DNA from: Roseiarcus fermentans
GTDB taxonomy: Bacteria; Pseudomonadota; Alphaproteobacteria; Rhizobiales; Beijerinckiaceae
NCBI RefSeq assembly: GCF_003315135.1
Contig: NZ_QNRK01000034.1
Location: 1 to 64,000, forward strand
Length of the DNA: 64,000 nt
Reading direction: 5' to 3'
Part shown: one piece after another, positions 17,596-25,627 of the stretch
Position numbering within the stretch: position 1 is the first letter of the stretch
How the letters are laid out: each line of letters begins with the position of its first letter
The notes under the pieces: generated by a model
What the model saw: the letters and a program-made list of their open reading frames with translations, nothing else
What the model was told of the DNA's origin: nothing
Databases searched by the model: none
Translations under genes and position numbers: made by a program

Positions 17596-17615
17596 TGACC
17601 GTCAATACACGGTCA
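17596..17615. promoter_or_regulatory. Dyad TGACCGT-N6-ACGGTCA
   Basis: TGACCGT (17596-17602) and ACGGTCA (17609-17615) are perfect 7-bp inverses around a 6-bp spacer, a typical two-fold operator size. It sits 68 bp before the start of the rightward gene and 168 bp before the leftward gene, so it could control both. Confidence 0.5.
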
Positions 17616-17683
17616 TGAGTATCCATTAAGCGGACAAAGTCTTTTATGGCCCATCACCTAATGATCATTGGGAGGAGGAGATG

Positions 17684-18871
17684 ATGACGGTGTCAAGAAG
17701 CGGAGGTCTGTTTCTGATCGCTCTGCTTGGAGCGACGGGAGCGACCGCCGAGGCCGCGCCGATCGTCACGCAGTCGAGCGTCTTCGCCAACGGCGCGGCG
17801 GTCGGAGGCACGCAACCCGATTCCATCACGGTCGGCGCCGGATCGGTGTGGGTCGAATATGGCGACGGCGTCGATTCCACCGGAGTCATTCCCGGTAACA
17901 GTACGATCGTCCAGTACAACACGAGCGGCGCGATCAAGCGCGTCTATTCGATCTCCGGCGAAGTGGATGGGCTGAAGGTCGACCCTTCCACGGGAACGGT
18001 GTGGGCCCTCCAGAATCAAGACGCCAACGCCACCCTGTCGTTGATCAACCCGACCACGGGGGTCGTCACCGGTCCGCTGAAATACGCGGCGCCGCCTTAC
18101 GCTTATGGAAACAACCCGCCCGGGCCCGCGCCGCTCAACAACGGCCGCGGCTACGACGACGTCGCGTTCCTCAACGGCAAGGTTTATCTCAGCTACACCA
18201 ACCCGGCGAACCCGACCGACTCGGTGCTGCAGGTTCTCGACAACGGCGCCCACCCGAGCGGAACGCTGACCACGACCAGCATCCTCACCGCGGCCGCGAC
18301 AGGCGTGACCTCGTCCGCCAACGAGCCCGACATCGACAGCCTCAAGAGCACGCCCAACGGCGAACTGGCGCTGACGACCGAGGGCGACGGGCCGGGTTGC
18401 TGCGACCCGATCGGAGAATACACACTCATCGCGCATCCGGGGGCCCCGAACCAGACAGTGACCAATGTCCGCGTGACGAATGCGGGGAACAATGTCCAGG
18501 GAATCGACGACGTGATTTTTCCCGGAGCGACGTCGGGATGGCTCTACGTCGCCGAAACGAGCGCAAATACCGTCGATAAGGTCTGGCTCAGCGGACTCGA
18601 TCCCGATACGCCGATCGTCGCCATCAGCGGGCTCGGCGAGGTCGCGCTCGTGAACCCCGCCGACGGCCACGTCGAGTCGGCGCTGTTGAGTGGACTCGGG
18701 TCGCCGCACGGCATGGACTTCGTCGCCGCGCCGGAGCTCTCGACCTGGGGGATGCTGCTGCTCGGCTTCGCTGGCCTCGGCTTCGCCCGCCATCGGAATC
18801 GAGCGACCGCCGGCGGTCTTCTCCGAACAGGGCTGGTCGACCGTATGCATTCGCGCCGGGAGATCCGGTAA
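17684..18871 (+). CDS. PEP-CTERM-tailed secreted beta-propeller-like protein
   Basis: 395 residues, with signal peptide (TVSRSGGLFLIALLGATG.., ending AEA). The body has repeated short strands of the type DSITVGAGSVWVEY, GLKVDPSTGTVWAL and DDVAFLNGKVYLSY, as in beta-propeller/SMP-30-like folds. APELSTWGMLLLGFAGLGFARHRNR is a PEP-CTERM-type signal (PEL in place of PEP). GGAGGAGG at 17671-17678 is better spaced for ATG 17684 than for the adjacent ATG 17681. Oddity: about 20 residues follow the arginine cluster, whereas such signals normally end there; a late frameshift or stop-codon loss is possible. Function unknown. Confidence 0.8.
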   Translation: MTVSRSGGLFLIALLGATGATAEAAPIVTQSSVFANGAAVGGTQPDSITVGAGSVWVEYGDGVDSTGVIPGNSTIVQYNTSGAIKRVYSISGEVDGLKVDPSTGTVWALQNQDANATLSLINPTTGVVTGPLKYAAPPYAYGNNPPGPAPLNNGRGYDDVAFLNGKVYLSYTNPANPTDSVLQVLDNGAHPSGTLTTTSILTAAATGVTSSANEPDIDSLKSTPNGELALTTEGDGPGCCDPIGEYTLIAHPGAPNQTVTNVRVTNAGNNVQGIDDVIFPGATSGWLYVAETSANTVDKVWLSGLDPDTPIVAISGLGEVALVNPADGHVESALLSGLGSPHGMDFVAAPELSTWGMLLLGFAGLGFARHRNRATAGGLLRTGLVDRMHSRREIR

Positions 18872-20205
18872 ACTCGGTCGGGCCGCTCAATTGACCAATG
18901 CTGCGGCGAGGCGCTGGACCTTTCGCGGCGGCAGGTTTGCGAGGTCGCCGGAATCGAAGGGCGGCGTCGCGCGCTCGAAGATCGCCTCGACGGAAAAGCG
19001 CCGGATCGCCGTCGCGTCCGTGGACGAGGCGGGAGCGGCCGCACGAGCCTCCATAACGCCTGCGGCGGCGTCCCGACGCCACCTGCGACACGGTTTTGGC
19101 AAGGCGCGCGCTTTATGCTTGCGTCGGCCGGTTCGCACGGGGTGCGGACGCGCCGTCGCCGATTCCGGCGCGGTTCGTGCCCGGTTCCTCCCCCGCCGTC
19201 CCGAACCGGGGCAGGCCGCACGGGTCTCGCATGCCGTTTGGTCAACCATGCCGGCGGTTCCGCGCGTGCGGCGCTTGACGGGCGCGACAAGATCCCCGCT
19301 GGGCGGCTCGTCGCCGATTCTGGCGGGGTTTGTGCCCGCTTCCGCTCCCGCCGTCCCGAACCGGATCATGCCGGCCGAGCGCGCGTGACGTTTGGTCAAC
19401 CATGCCGGCGGTTCGGCGCGCGTGGCGCTTGACCGGCGCGGCGAGGCTCGCCCGGTTCGGCGGTCGCCGATTCCGGCCGGTTTTGTGCCCGGTTCCTCTC
19501 CCGCCGTCCCGAACCGGATCATGCCGGCCGAGCGCGCGTGACGTTCGGTCAACCATGCCGGCGGTTCGGCGCGCGTGGCGCTTGACCGGCGCGGCGAGGC
19601 TCGCCCGGTTCGGCGGGTCGCCGATTCCGGCCGGTTTTGTGCCCGCTTCCGTTCCCGCCGTCCCGAACCGGATCATGCCGGCCGAGCGCGCGTGACGTTC
19701 GGTCAACCATGCCGGCGGTTCGGCGCGCGTGGCGCTTGACCGGCGCGGCGAGGCTCGCCCGGTTCGGCGGGTCGCCGATTCCGGCCGGTTTTGTGCCCGG
19801 TTCCTCTCCCGCCGTCCTGAACCGGATCATGCCGGCCGAGCGCGCGTGACGTTCGGTCAACCATGCCGGCGGTTCTGCCGCGCGGCGCTTGACGGGCGCG
19901 GCGAGGCTCGCCCCGCTCGCCGGGTCGCCGATTCCGGCCGCTTTGTCCTCCCTTCCTTCGTCCTCGTCCCGGCGCGCAACCGCATCGGCGCGGTTCCGAT
20001 TCGGGGTGGATCCGCCTCGCGAGATTCGACTCGCTTTCCGTCCGATTCGGAGTCCCTTCGCGCCGGCGCCGATTCGTACGCCCTTTGTTTGCATCCTGAT
20101 CGCAGAGTCCGGGCGGCGCCGTCGCGACCGGGCGGGGCCGCCCGCCCGCCTCGACAGCCGCGAGGTCTCCGCTATAAAGCTGGGTGCGAGCGTTGACCGG
20201 AGAGC
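18872..20205. other. Long non-coding region dominated by a tandem repeat
   Basis: 1.3 kb without a believable gene. 19150-19950 is the 154-bp repeat array listed separately. 18872-19150 and 19950-20205 are G+C-rich without recognisable features. The last 40 bases carry CCGGAGAG, the Shine-Dalgarno site of the MlaE gene. Frames open through the array are a by-product of stop-poor repeats. Confidence 0.6.
19150..19950. repeat. 154-bp tandem repeat (minisatellite), about five units
   Basis: The word CAACCATGCCGGCGGTT starts at 19243, 19397, 19550, 19704 and 19858, i.e. periods of 154, 153, 154 and 154 bp. Between these words each unit carries TCGCCGATTC, a GTGCCCG.TTCC.. stretch, CCGAACCGG and CATGCCGGCC in the same order. 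The two central units are nearly identical; outer units diverge, and a degenerate half-unit precedes the first. CATGCCGGC occurs twice per unit, suggesting an older internal duplication. The period is not a multiple of three, arguing against a repeat protein. Confidence 0.9.
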
Positions 20206-21342
20206 ATGGTGTCCGTTGGGCCTTCCGTCGTCCGAGATGTCGAAGGCGACGAACTCGTCCTGTCGCTCAGCGGGGACTGGACGGTCGCCAACAGCGCCGC
20301 GCTCGAGGCGACCGCCGACTCGCTGATCGAGCCGGCGCGCAAAGGCGGCGACGCGATTCTCGACCTCGCCGGGGTCAACCGCATGGATACGGCTGGCGCG
20401 TGGGCGATCGACCGCGCCCGCGCCGAACTCGCCGAGGCGGGCGTGCGCGCCTCCTACCGCGGCGCGCGGTCGGAATACGCGGTTCTGCTGAAGGAGGCCG
20501 GCTACCAGCCGATCGAGCCGCCGAAGCCGACCCACGCGCCGACCGCGATCTCGCTTCTCAGCGAGATCGGCGAGTCGGTCTACACCGCCGGCCACGATCT
20601 CGCCGAGGGGGTGAGCTTCTTCGGCGAGATGGTGGCGATGACCGTCCGCCTGCTGCCCTTTCCGCACCGCTGGCGGTGGACCTCGATGACTTACCATCTC
20701 GAGAACTATTCGCTGCGCAGCGTCCCGATCATCGTGCTGATCAATTTCCTGGTCGGCGCGATCGTCATGCAGCAGGGCATCTTCCAGCTCAACGCCTTCG
20801 GCGCCTCGGCCTACGCGGTCAATCTGGTCGGGGTGCTGGGCCTGCGCGAGCTGGCGCTGCTGATGACGGCGATCATGATCGCCGGCCGGACGGGATCGGC
20901 GATCACCGCCGAGATCGGCTCGATGGCCATGCACGAGGAGATCGACGCGCTGAGGGTGATGGCGCTCGACCCGCTCGAGGTCCTGATCATGCCTCGCCTC
21001 GTCGCGCTGGTGATCGCGCTGCCGGCGCTGACCTTCCTCGCCGACCTCGCCGAACTCGCCGGCGGCCTGCTGGTGAGCTGGCTTTACGCCGGCATGACCC
21101 CGATCGTGTTCATCACCCGCCTCCACAACTCCATCACCACCGACACCTTCCTCGTCGGCCTGATCAAGGCGCCGTTCATGGCGATCACCATCGGCATCAT
21201 CGCCGGGGTCGAGGGCATGGACGTGCGCGGCTCGGCCGAATCGCTCGGCGCCAACGTGACCGCCTCGGTGGTCAAATCCATCTTCATGGTCATCGTTCTC
21301 GACGGGTTGTTCGCAATGTTTTTTTCCGCGGTGAACTATTGA
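20206..21342 (+). CDS. MlaE-family lipid ABC permease with N-terminal STAS domain
   Basis: 378 residues. Residues 1-105 are a STAS-like domain (LVLSLSGDWTVANSAAL, ILDLAGVNRMDTAGAWAI), fused to an MlaE/YrbE permease with five or so membrane spans: VPIIVLINFLVGAIVMQQ, GVLGLRELALLMTAIMIAGRTG and SAITAEIGSMAMHEEIDALRVM are the conserved core. In E. coli the STAS protein (MlaB) is separate; the fusion is usual in alphaproteobacteria. It exchanges phospholipids with the outer membrane to maintain lipid asymmetry. First gene of a four-gene operon, with its stop overlapping the ATPase start. Confidence 0.93.
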   Translation: MVSVGPSVVRDVEGDELVLSLSGDWTVANSAALEATADSLIEPARKGGDAILDLAGVNRMDTAGAWAIDRARAELAEAGVRASYRGARSEYAVLLKEAGYQPIEPPKPTHAPTAISLLSEIGESVYTAGHDLAEGVSFFGEMVAMTVRLLPFPHRWRWTSMTYHLENYSLRSVPIIVLINFLVGAIVMQQGIFQLNAFGASAYAVNLVGVLGLRELALLMTAIMIAGRTGSAITAEIGSMAMHEEIDALRVMALDPLEVLIMPRLVALVIALPALTFLADLAELAGGLLVSWLYAGMTPIVFITRLHNSITTDTFLVGLIKAPFMAITIGIIAGVEGMDVRGSAESLGANVTASVVKSIFMVIVLDGLFAMFFSAVNY

Positions 21343-22160
21343 CCGACGCCGCCCCCTCGCCCCCCGGGCCGGACGTCGTGATCAGCGTGCGCGGGCTCGA
21401 GGTCGCCTTCGGCGACCACATGGTGATGGACGGCCTCGACCTCGACCTCTACCGCGGCGAGGTGCTGGGATTCGTCGGCGCGTCGGGCGCGGGAAAGTCG
21501 GTGCTGACGCGGACCATTCTCGGGCTCGTTCCCAAGCGGGGCGGGACGATCGAGGCGTTCGGCCACAACCTCGACCACCTCACGCACCAGGAAAAGCTCC
21601 AGATCGGCGAGCGCTGGGGCGTCCTGTTCCAGGAGGGCGCGCTGTTTTCCAGCCTCACTGTGCGCCAGAACATCGAGGTGCCGATGCGCGAGCACCTCAA
21701 ACTGTCGCAGGCGATGATGGATGGCCTCACGGCGCAGAAGCTGCATCTCGTCGGCCTGCCGCAGGACGCCGCCGACAAGTACCCCTCGGAGCTTTCCGGC
21801 GGCATGACCAAACGCGTCGGGCTCGCCCGCGCGCTCGCGCTCGATCCCGAGATCGTGTTCCTCGACGAGCCGACCTCCGGCCTCGATCCGATCTCCGCCG
21901 GCGACTTCGACGATCTCATCGCCACCCTGCAGAAAACCCTGGGTCTCACCGTGTTCATGGTCACCCACGACCTCGACAGCCTGTTCGCGATCTGCAACCG
22001 GGTCGCGGTGCTCGGCCACGGCAAGGTCTCGGCAGTCGGAAAAATCGAAGATCTCTTGCAATCCGACGATCCATGGATCAAAGCCTACTTCCACGGCAAA
22101 CGGGGCGTGGTGCGGGCCGGGACGAGGGCTGCGCCGTCGCCCGCGCCTCATACGGCATAA
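21339..22160 (+). CDS. MlaF-type ABC transporter ATP-binding protein
   Basis: 273 residues from TTG at 21339 (stop/start overlap with MlaE); GTG at 21378 is an alternative. Walker A GASGAGKSV, Q-loop LFQEGALFSS (the long-loop 'GALF' signature typical of MlaF), signature ELSGGMTKRVGLARAL and Walker B EIVFLDEPTSGLDP, then THDLDSL. GGM in the signature is the mark of the Mla/Mce subfamily. It powers lipid transfer by the permease and the MCE-domain protein. Cytoplasmic face of the inner membrane. Confidence 0.93.
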   Translation: MTDAAPSPPGPDVVISVRGLEVAFGDHMVMDGLDLDLYRGEVLGFVGASGAGKSVLTRTILGLVPKRGGTIEAFGHNLDHLTHQEKLQIGERWGVLFQEGALFSSLTVRQNIEVPMREHLKLSQAMMDGLTAQKLHLVGLPQDAADKYPSELSGGMTKRVGLARALALDPEIVFLDEPTSGLDPISAGDFDDLIATLQKTLGLTVFMVTHDLDSLFAICNRVAVLGHGKVSAVGKIEDLLQSDDPWIKAYFHGKRGVVRAGTRAAPSPAPHTA

Positions 22161-22170
22161 GGCGCGCGCG

Positions 22171-23460
22171 ATGGAGACCCGAGCCAATTTCGTCCTGATC
22201 GGCGCCTTTACGCTCGCAGCGGTCATCGGCGCGTTCGCCTTTCTCATGTGGATTGTCGGCCTCGGCACCGGGAGTCACCGGCACTATCAGGTCGTGTTCA
22301 GCGGTTCGGTCTCGGGCCTGTCGGTCGGCAGCAACGTGCTGTTCAACGGGCTCAAGGTCGGCGAGGTGACGAACCTCAGCTTCGTCAAGGACAATCCCAC
22401 CCAGGTGATCGCCGACATCGACGTGACCAACGGCAGCGCGCCGATCAACGCCAGCACCAAGGCGCAACTCGAGACCCAGGGCCTGACCGGCACCGGGGTG
22501 GTGGCGCTGAAGGGCGGCGAGGTGAAAGGCGCGGCGGAGCTGAAGGGCTCGCCGCCCGTGATCGCCTCGCTGCCGACGGCGACGCTGGCGGACCTGCAGA
22601 CCAAAGCCGGCTACGTGCTCGACCTCGCCAACAAGCTCCTGGTCGACAACGCGGTGCCGATCCATCAGACGATCGAGAACGTGCAGCAGTTCTCGATGGC
22701 GCTCGGTCACAACGCGGGGCGCGTCGACGAGGCGCTCGCCGCGATCGCCGACCTCGGCAAGGTCATCCAGCCGCTCGCCAGCAAGGCCCAGCTTCTGGCT
22801 CAGGACGCCGACACCCTGATCAAGTCGATCGACTCGGCCAAGGTCAACGAGGTCATCGGCAACGCGCAGGTCTTCTCCCGGGCGCTGGCCAACAGCGCCG
22901 GCAACACCGAGGCGGTGATGCGCGACGGCGCCGCCTTCATCAAGCGGCTCAACGAGGCCTCGAGCAAGCTCGATTCGGCGATCGGCGACATCGACGCGAT
23001 CGCCAAGGCGGTCGACCCCGACAAGGTGGCCAACGTCGTCAACGCCGCGAGCGAGGTCGCCAATACGGTCCGGCAGAACCGGGTGAACATCGACGCGACG
23101 CTCAAGAACGCGGCCGAGATTTCGGCGACGCTGAGAGAATCCGCCGACAAGCTCGACGGGCTGATGACGGCCGCGCAGAGCTTCCTCGGCTCGCCCGGGA
23201 CGAAGAGCGCGCTCGGCCAGGTCGGCGACGCGGCGGCGTCGATCAAGAAGCTCGCCGACGACATCGACGCGCGGGTGAAGGAGATCTCGGTCGGGCTCAC
23301 CCGCTTCAGCGGCTCCGGCCTGAGGCAGTACGAGGCGCTCGCCGTCCAGGGGCAGCGCGTGCTCGACGACGTCGACCGGCTGGTGCGCTCGTTCGAGCGC
23401 AATCCCAGTCAGATCCTCTTCGGCAACAAGCCATCGTTGCCGGAATACAACGGCAGGTAA
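22171..23460 (+). CDS. MlaD/MCE-domain protein of the lipid ABC system
   Basis: 429 residues. One N-terminal membrane anchor (residues 6-28, VLIGAFTLAAVIGAFAFLMW) followed by an MCE domain (about 38-115: YQVVFSGSVSGLSVGSNVLF, NGLKVGEVTNL, TQGLTGTGVVALKGG). A long alpha-helical region rich in Ala, Asn and Lys then runs to the end, likely a coiled-coil tunnel or scaffold. MCE proteins form hexameric rings in the periplasm that carry lipids. It starts 10 bp after the ATPase gene. The extended helical C-terminus is longer than E. coli MlaD, as in rhizobial homologues. Confidence 0.92.
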   Translation: METRANFVLIGAFTLAAVIGAFAFLMWIVGLGTGSHRHYQVVFSGSVSGLSVGSNVLFNGLKVGEVTNLSFVKDNPTQVIADIDVTNGSAPINASTKAQLETQGLTGTGVVALKGGEVKGAAELKGSPPVIASLPTATLADLQTKAGYVLDLANKLLVDNAVPIHQTIENVQQFSMALGHNAGRVDEALAAIADLGKVIQPLASKAQLLAQDADTLIKSIDSAKVNEVIGNAQVFSRALANSAGNTEAVMRDGAAFIKRLNEASSKLDSAIGDIDAIAKAVDPDKVANVVNAASEVANTVRQNRVNIDATLKNAAEISATLRESADKLDGLMTAAQSFLGSPGTKSALGQVGDAAASIKKLADDIDARVKEISVGLTRFSGSGLRQYEALAVQGQRVLDDVDRLVRSFERNPSQILFGNKPSLPEYNGR

Positions 23461-23463
23461 CCG

Positions 23464-24051
23464 ATGACGGGGGCGGGGGCGAAGATCCGGATCACGGAGC
23501 GCATCGCGGTGGCGGCGGCGCTGGCGCTGGCGCTGGCGTCCTGCGCGAGCGCGCCTGCGACGGTGTTTGATCTGACGGCGGCGCATCCGCCGGCGGCGCG
23601 GCCGTTCCGCGCCCAGATCCGCTTCGACCAGCGGGTGGCGACCGCCGATCTCGACAGCGAGCGCATTCTGGTGCGCAACGGCCAGGAGCTGGCCCTCCTG
23701 CCGGGCGGGCGCTGGCCGCAGCAGCTCTCGACCCTGTTCCGCGACCGCCTGATCGAAACGTTCCAGAACGCCGGCCTCGCCCGGTCGATCGACGGCGGCG
23801 CCGCCGCCGCCGACTATGCGCTCGACATCGACCTGCGCGCCTTCGAACTCGACGCGACGACCTCCGAGGCGCATGTCGAGGTCGTGGCCAAGATCGTGGC
23901 GCTGACCAGCGGCCGCATCGTCGACGTCGCGATCTTTTCCGCCCGGGCGCCGGTCCCCTCGACCGCTCCGGCTTCGGTCGTCGCCTCGCTCGACGAGACG
24001 GCGGACGAGGTCATGACCCGGATCGTCGCGTTCGTCGCCCGCCGCCTGTGA
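23464..24051 (+). CDS. ABC-type transport auxiliary lipoprotein (Mla/PqiC-like)
   Basis: 195 residues. Lipoprotein signal with lipobox LASC (Cys27), then an ABC_trans_aux/PqiC-like domain: RVATADLDSERILVRNG, GGRWPQQLSTLFRDRLIETFQ and ADYALDIDLRAFELD are characteristic. Such lipoproteins sit in the outer membrane and dock MCE systems there. The gene begins 3 bp after the MlaD stop and ends the operon. Together the four genes make a complete trans-envelope lipid transporter, lacking only a periplasmic MlaC, which many alphaproteobacterial systems of this type do not encode here. Confidence 0.9.
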   Translation: MTGAGAKIRITERIAVAAALALALASCASAPATVFDLTAAHPPAARPFRAQIRFDQRVATADLDSERILVRNGQELALLPGGRWPQQLSTLFRDRLIETFQNAGLARSIDGGAAAADYALDIDLRAFELDATTSEAHVEVVAKIVALTSGRIVDVAIFSARAPVPSTAPASVVASLDETADEVMTRIVAFVARRL

Positions 24052-24184
24052 CGGCGCGCGGGCGCAACGCGCGGCGCGTCGCGGCACGTCGAGGAGAAAA
24101 GCTTGGAACGCCGGCCGGAACCGTATAGCTTTGGCGGTCAGAGCGGGGCGTCGGGGGGCTGACCAGCCGCGAACCGGAACCATC

Positions 24185-24955
24185 ATGATCGCAGAGCCCG
24201 TCGCAGCCGAGACGCTGACCGATTCGATCGTCCGTCACGGCGTTCGTTCGATCCTCGCCGGCGCGGTGAGCGAAAAGCCGTTCCCGCACCTGAGCTTCGC
24301 CGGCTTCTTCTCGGACGCCGTGTACGCGCGGCTGACGACGGGCTGGCCCGACCTCGACCGCTATGTCGACCTCAACGGCGCCCGCACGCGCAAGCAGTAC
24401 ACGCTGTGGGACCGCAGGGTGGAGGCGGGCGACCCGGAGCGCACGGCGCTGTGGCGCGCGGTCAGCGACGCGCTCTCCGCGCAGGCGATCCAGGACGCGT
24501 TTCGCGAGAAGCTCGACAGCGGCCTGCGTCTGCGCGCCAAGGGGAGCGGCGAGGGCTGGCCGTTGCCGATGCATCCTCAGCCGGTGCTGTACGCCGATTT
24601 CGACGGCTACGCGATCAAGCCGCACCCGGACACCCGACGGAAGGTCCTGACGGTTCTGATCTACATGCCCGAGGACGACAGCCGTTCCGAGCTCGGCACC
24701 ACGGTCTACAAGGTGTCGCCGATGGGCGTCTTCCACTGGAAGTCCTACGGACTGGTCAAGGTGAAGACCGCGCCGTTCCTGCCCAACACCGGCTTCGCCT
24801 TCGTCGTCATCCACCCCGCCCACAGCCTTCTGCACACGAGCTGGCACGGCCGGGAGACGATCGCGCTGGACAATGCCCGGCCGCGCAACACGATCCTCAA
24901 CACCTACTACGCCAAGCCGCCGAAGGCGGGCGAGGGCGAGAACGAATACGGTTGA
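24185..24955 (+). CDS. 2-oxoglutarate/Fe(II)-dependent oxygenase-like protein
   Basis: 256 residues. The iron site looks intact: HxD in IKPHPDTRRKVLTVLIYMPED (His147, Asp149), with a distal His in PAHSLLH (His213 or 217) and a following Arg. RKVLTVLIYMP and LGTTVYK are shared with a family of uncharacterised bacterial 2OG-Fe(II) oxygenases. The substrate is unknown; such proteins hydroxylate peptides, glycan lipids or small molecules. Its own leader (24052-24184) separates it from the Mla operon, and it is likely transcribed alone. ATG at 24185 is preceded only by a weak purine stretch. Confidence 0.75.
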   Translation: MIAEPVAAETLTDSIVRHGVRSILAGAVSEKPFPHLSFAGFFSDAVYARLTTGWPDLDRYVDLNGARTRKQYTLWDRRVEAGDPERTALWRAVSDALSAQAIQDAFREKLDSGLRLRAKGSGEGWPLPMHPQPVLYADFDGYAIKPHPDTRRKVLTVLIYMPEDDSRSELGTTVYKVSPMGVFHWKSYGLVKVKTAPFLPNTGFAFVVIHPAHSLLHTSWHGRETIALDNARPRNTILNTYYAKPPKAGEGENEYG

Positions 24956-25052
24956 GCGAGGGCCGGCGCCTTCAGGGTCGGCGCTCCGGTCGGTCTTTCC
25001 CTGCGGCGCGATCCGGGTCATGTTCCCCTGCGGGATGTCGAGGGAGCGCCGC

Positions 25053-25469
25053 ATGACCGGTTTTGTCGATCCGACCAAGGAAACCTTCGCCGCCTTCCGC
25101 GCCGACGACCGGCCGGGGCCGATCCACATGCTCAATCTGGTCCGGCTGCGCGACCGCGCGGCCTATCCGGACGGGCGCGAGGCCACCGGCGCCGAGGCCT
25201 ATGCGGCGTACGGGCGCGAGAGCGCGCCGGTGTTTTCGGCGCTCGGCGGGAAAATCGTGTGGCGCGGCCGGTTCGAGCTGATGCTGATCGGGCCGCAGGC
25301 GGAGCGCTGGGACCTCGCCTTCATCGCCGAATATCCGGGCGTCGCGGCGTTCGTGGCGATGATCCGCGATCCGCTCTATCGCGAGGCGGTCAGGCATCGC
25401 CAGGCGGCGGTCGAGGATTCGCGGCTGATCCGGCTGAAGCCGGGCGAAGCGGGGATCGGCTTCGGCTGA
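25053..25469 (+). CDS. DUF1330-type (dimeric alpha-beta barrel) protein
   Basis: 138 residues. The fragments PIHMLNLVRLRDRAAYPDG, ATGAEAYAAYG, FELMLIGPQAERWDLAFIAEYPG and AMIRDPLYREAVRHR match the DUF1330/stress-responsive AB-barrel pattern (small ferredoxin-like fold, usually dimeric). No function is established for the family. SD GAGGGAG lies 5-7 bp before the ATG. Downstream of it is the CRP-like regulatory region of the next gene, so it is probably not in an operon with that gene. Confidence 0.8.
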   Translation: MTGFVDPTKETFAAFRADDRPGPIHMLNLVRLRDRAAYPDGREATGAEAYAAYGRESAPVFSALGGKIVWRGRFELMLIGPQAERWDLAFIAEYPGVAAFVAMIRDPLYREAVRHRQAAVEDSRLIRLKPGEAGIGFG

Positions 25470-25503
25470 GCGGCGTATTCCGGACTCGACAGTGTGAAAG
25501 ACC

Positions 25504-25519
25504 TGTGAGCGGCGTCACG
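25504..25519 (+). promoter_or_regulatory. CRP/FNR-superfamily-like box, distal
   Basis: TGTGAGCGGCGTCACG matches TGTGA-N6-TCACA with one mismatch. It is centred 23 bp upstream of a second, perfect box, i.e. about two helical turns away. Confidence 0.55.
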
Positions 25520-25526
25520 CTGCCCG

Positions 25527-25542
25527 TGTGATCGCGATCACA
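25527..25542 (+). promoter_or_regulatory. Perfect CRP-consensus box TGTGA-N6-TCACA, proximal
   Basis: TGTGATCGCGATCACA is a perfect 16-bp palindrome. If TAACAC at 25564-25569 is the -10, the start point falls near 25576 and this box is centred at -41.5, the class II activator position. It lies 85 bp upstream of the small membrane-protein gene. Confidence 0.65.
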
Positions 25543-25578
25543 GCGGCGCGCGCGGGACGGCGGTAACACTGACTCTTG

Positions 25579-25599
25579 GGCCGGATGAGGGATCCGGCC
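25579..25599 (+). promoter_or_regulatory. Leader hairpin with SD-like loop
   Basis: GGCCGGAT (25579-25586) and ATCCGGCC (25592-25599) form a perfect 8-bp stem closing the loop GAGGG. It would be at the very 5' end of the transcript inferred from the CRP-like promoter, 28 nt before the start codon. Could stabilise the mRNA or be a regulatory target. Confidence 0.5.
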
Positions 25600-25627
25600 G
25601 TTTGGAAGCGTCAGGGGGACGACGGCG

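Noticed and set aside
17596-17615. Pho box for the secreted phosphoesterase
   Set aside because: A Pho box is a direct repeat of CTGTCAT-like heptamers; this is an inverted repeat, so PhoB binding is not supported.
19150-19950. CRISPR array
   Set aside because: Units are 154 bp and the repeats are contiguous without unique 30-40-bp spacers; no cas genes nearby.
19096-20196. Repeat protein encoded by the 154-bp array, either strand
   Set aside because: The period is not a multiple of three, so successive units are read in different frames. No SD sites and no recognisable motif.
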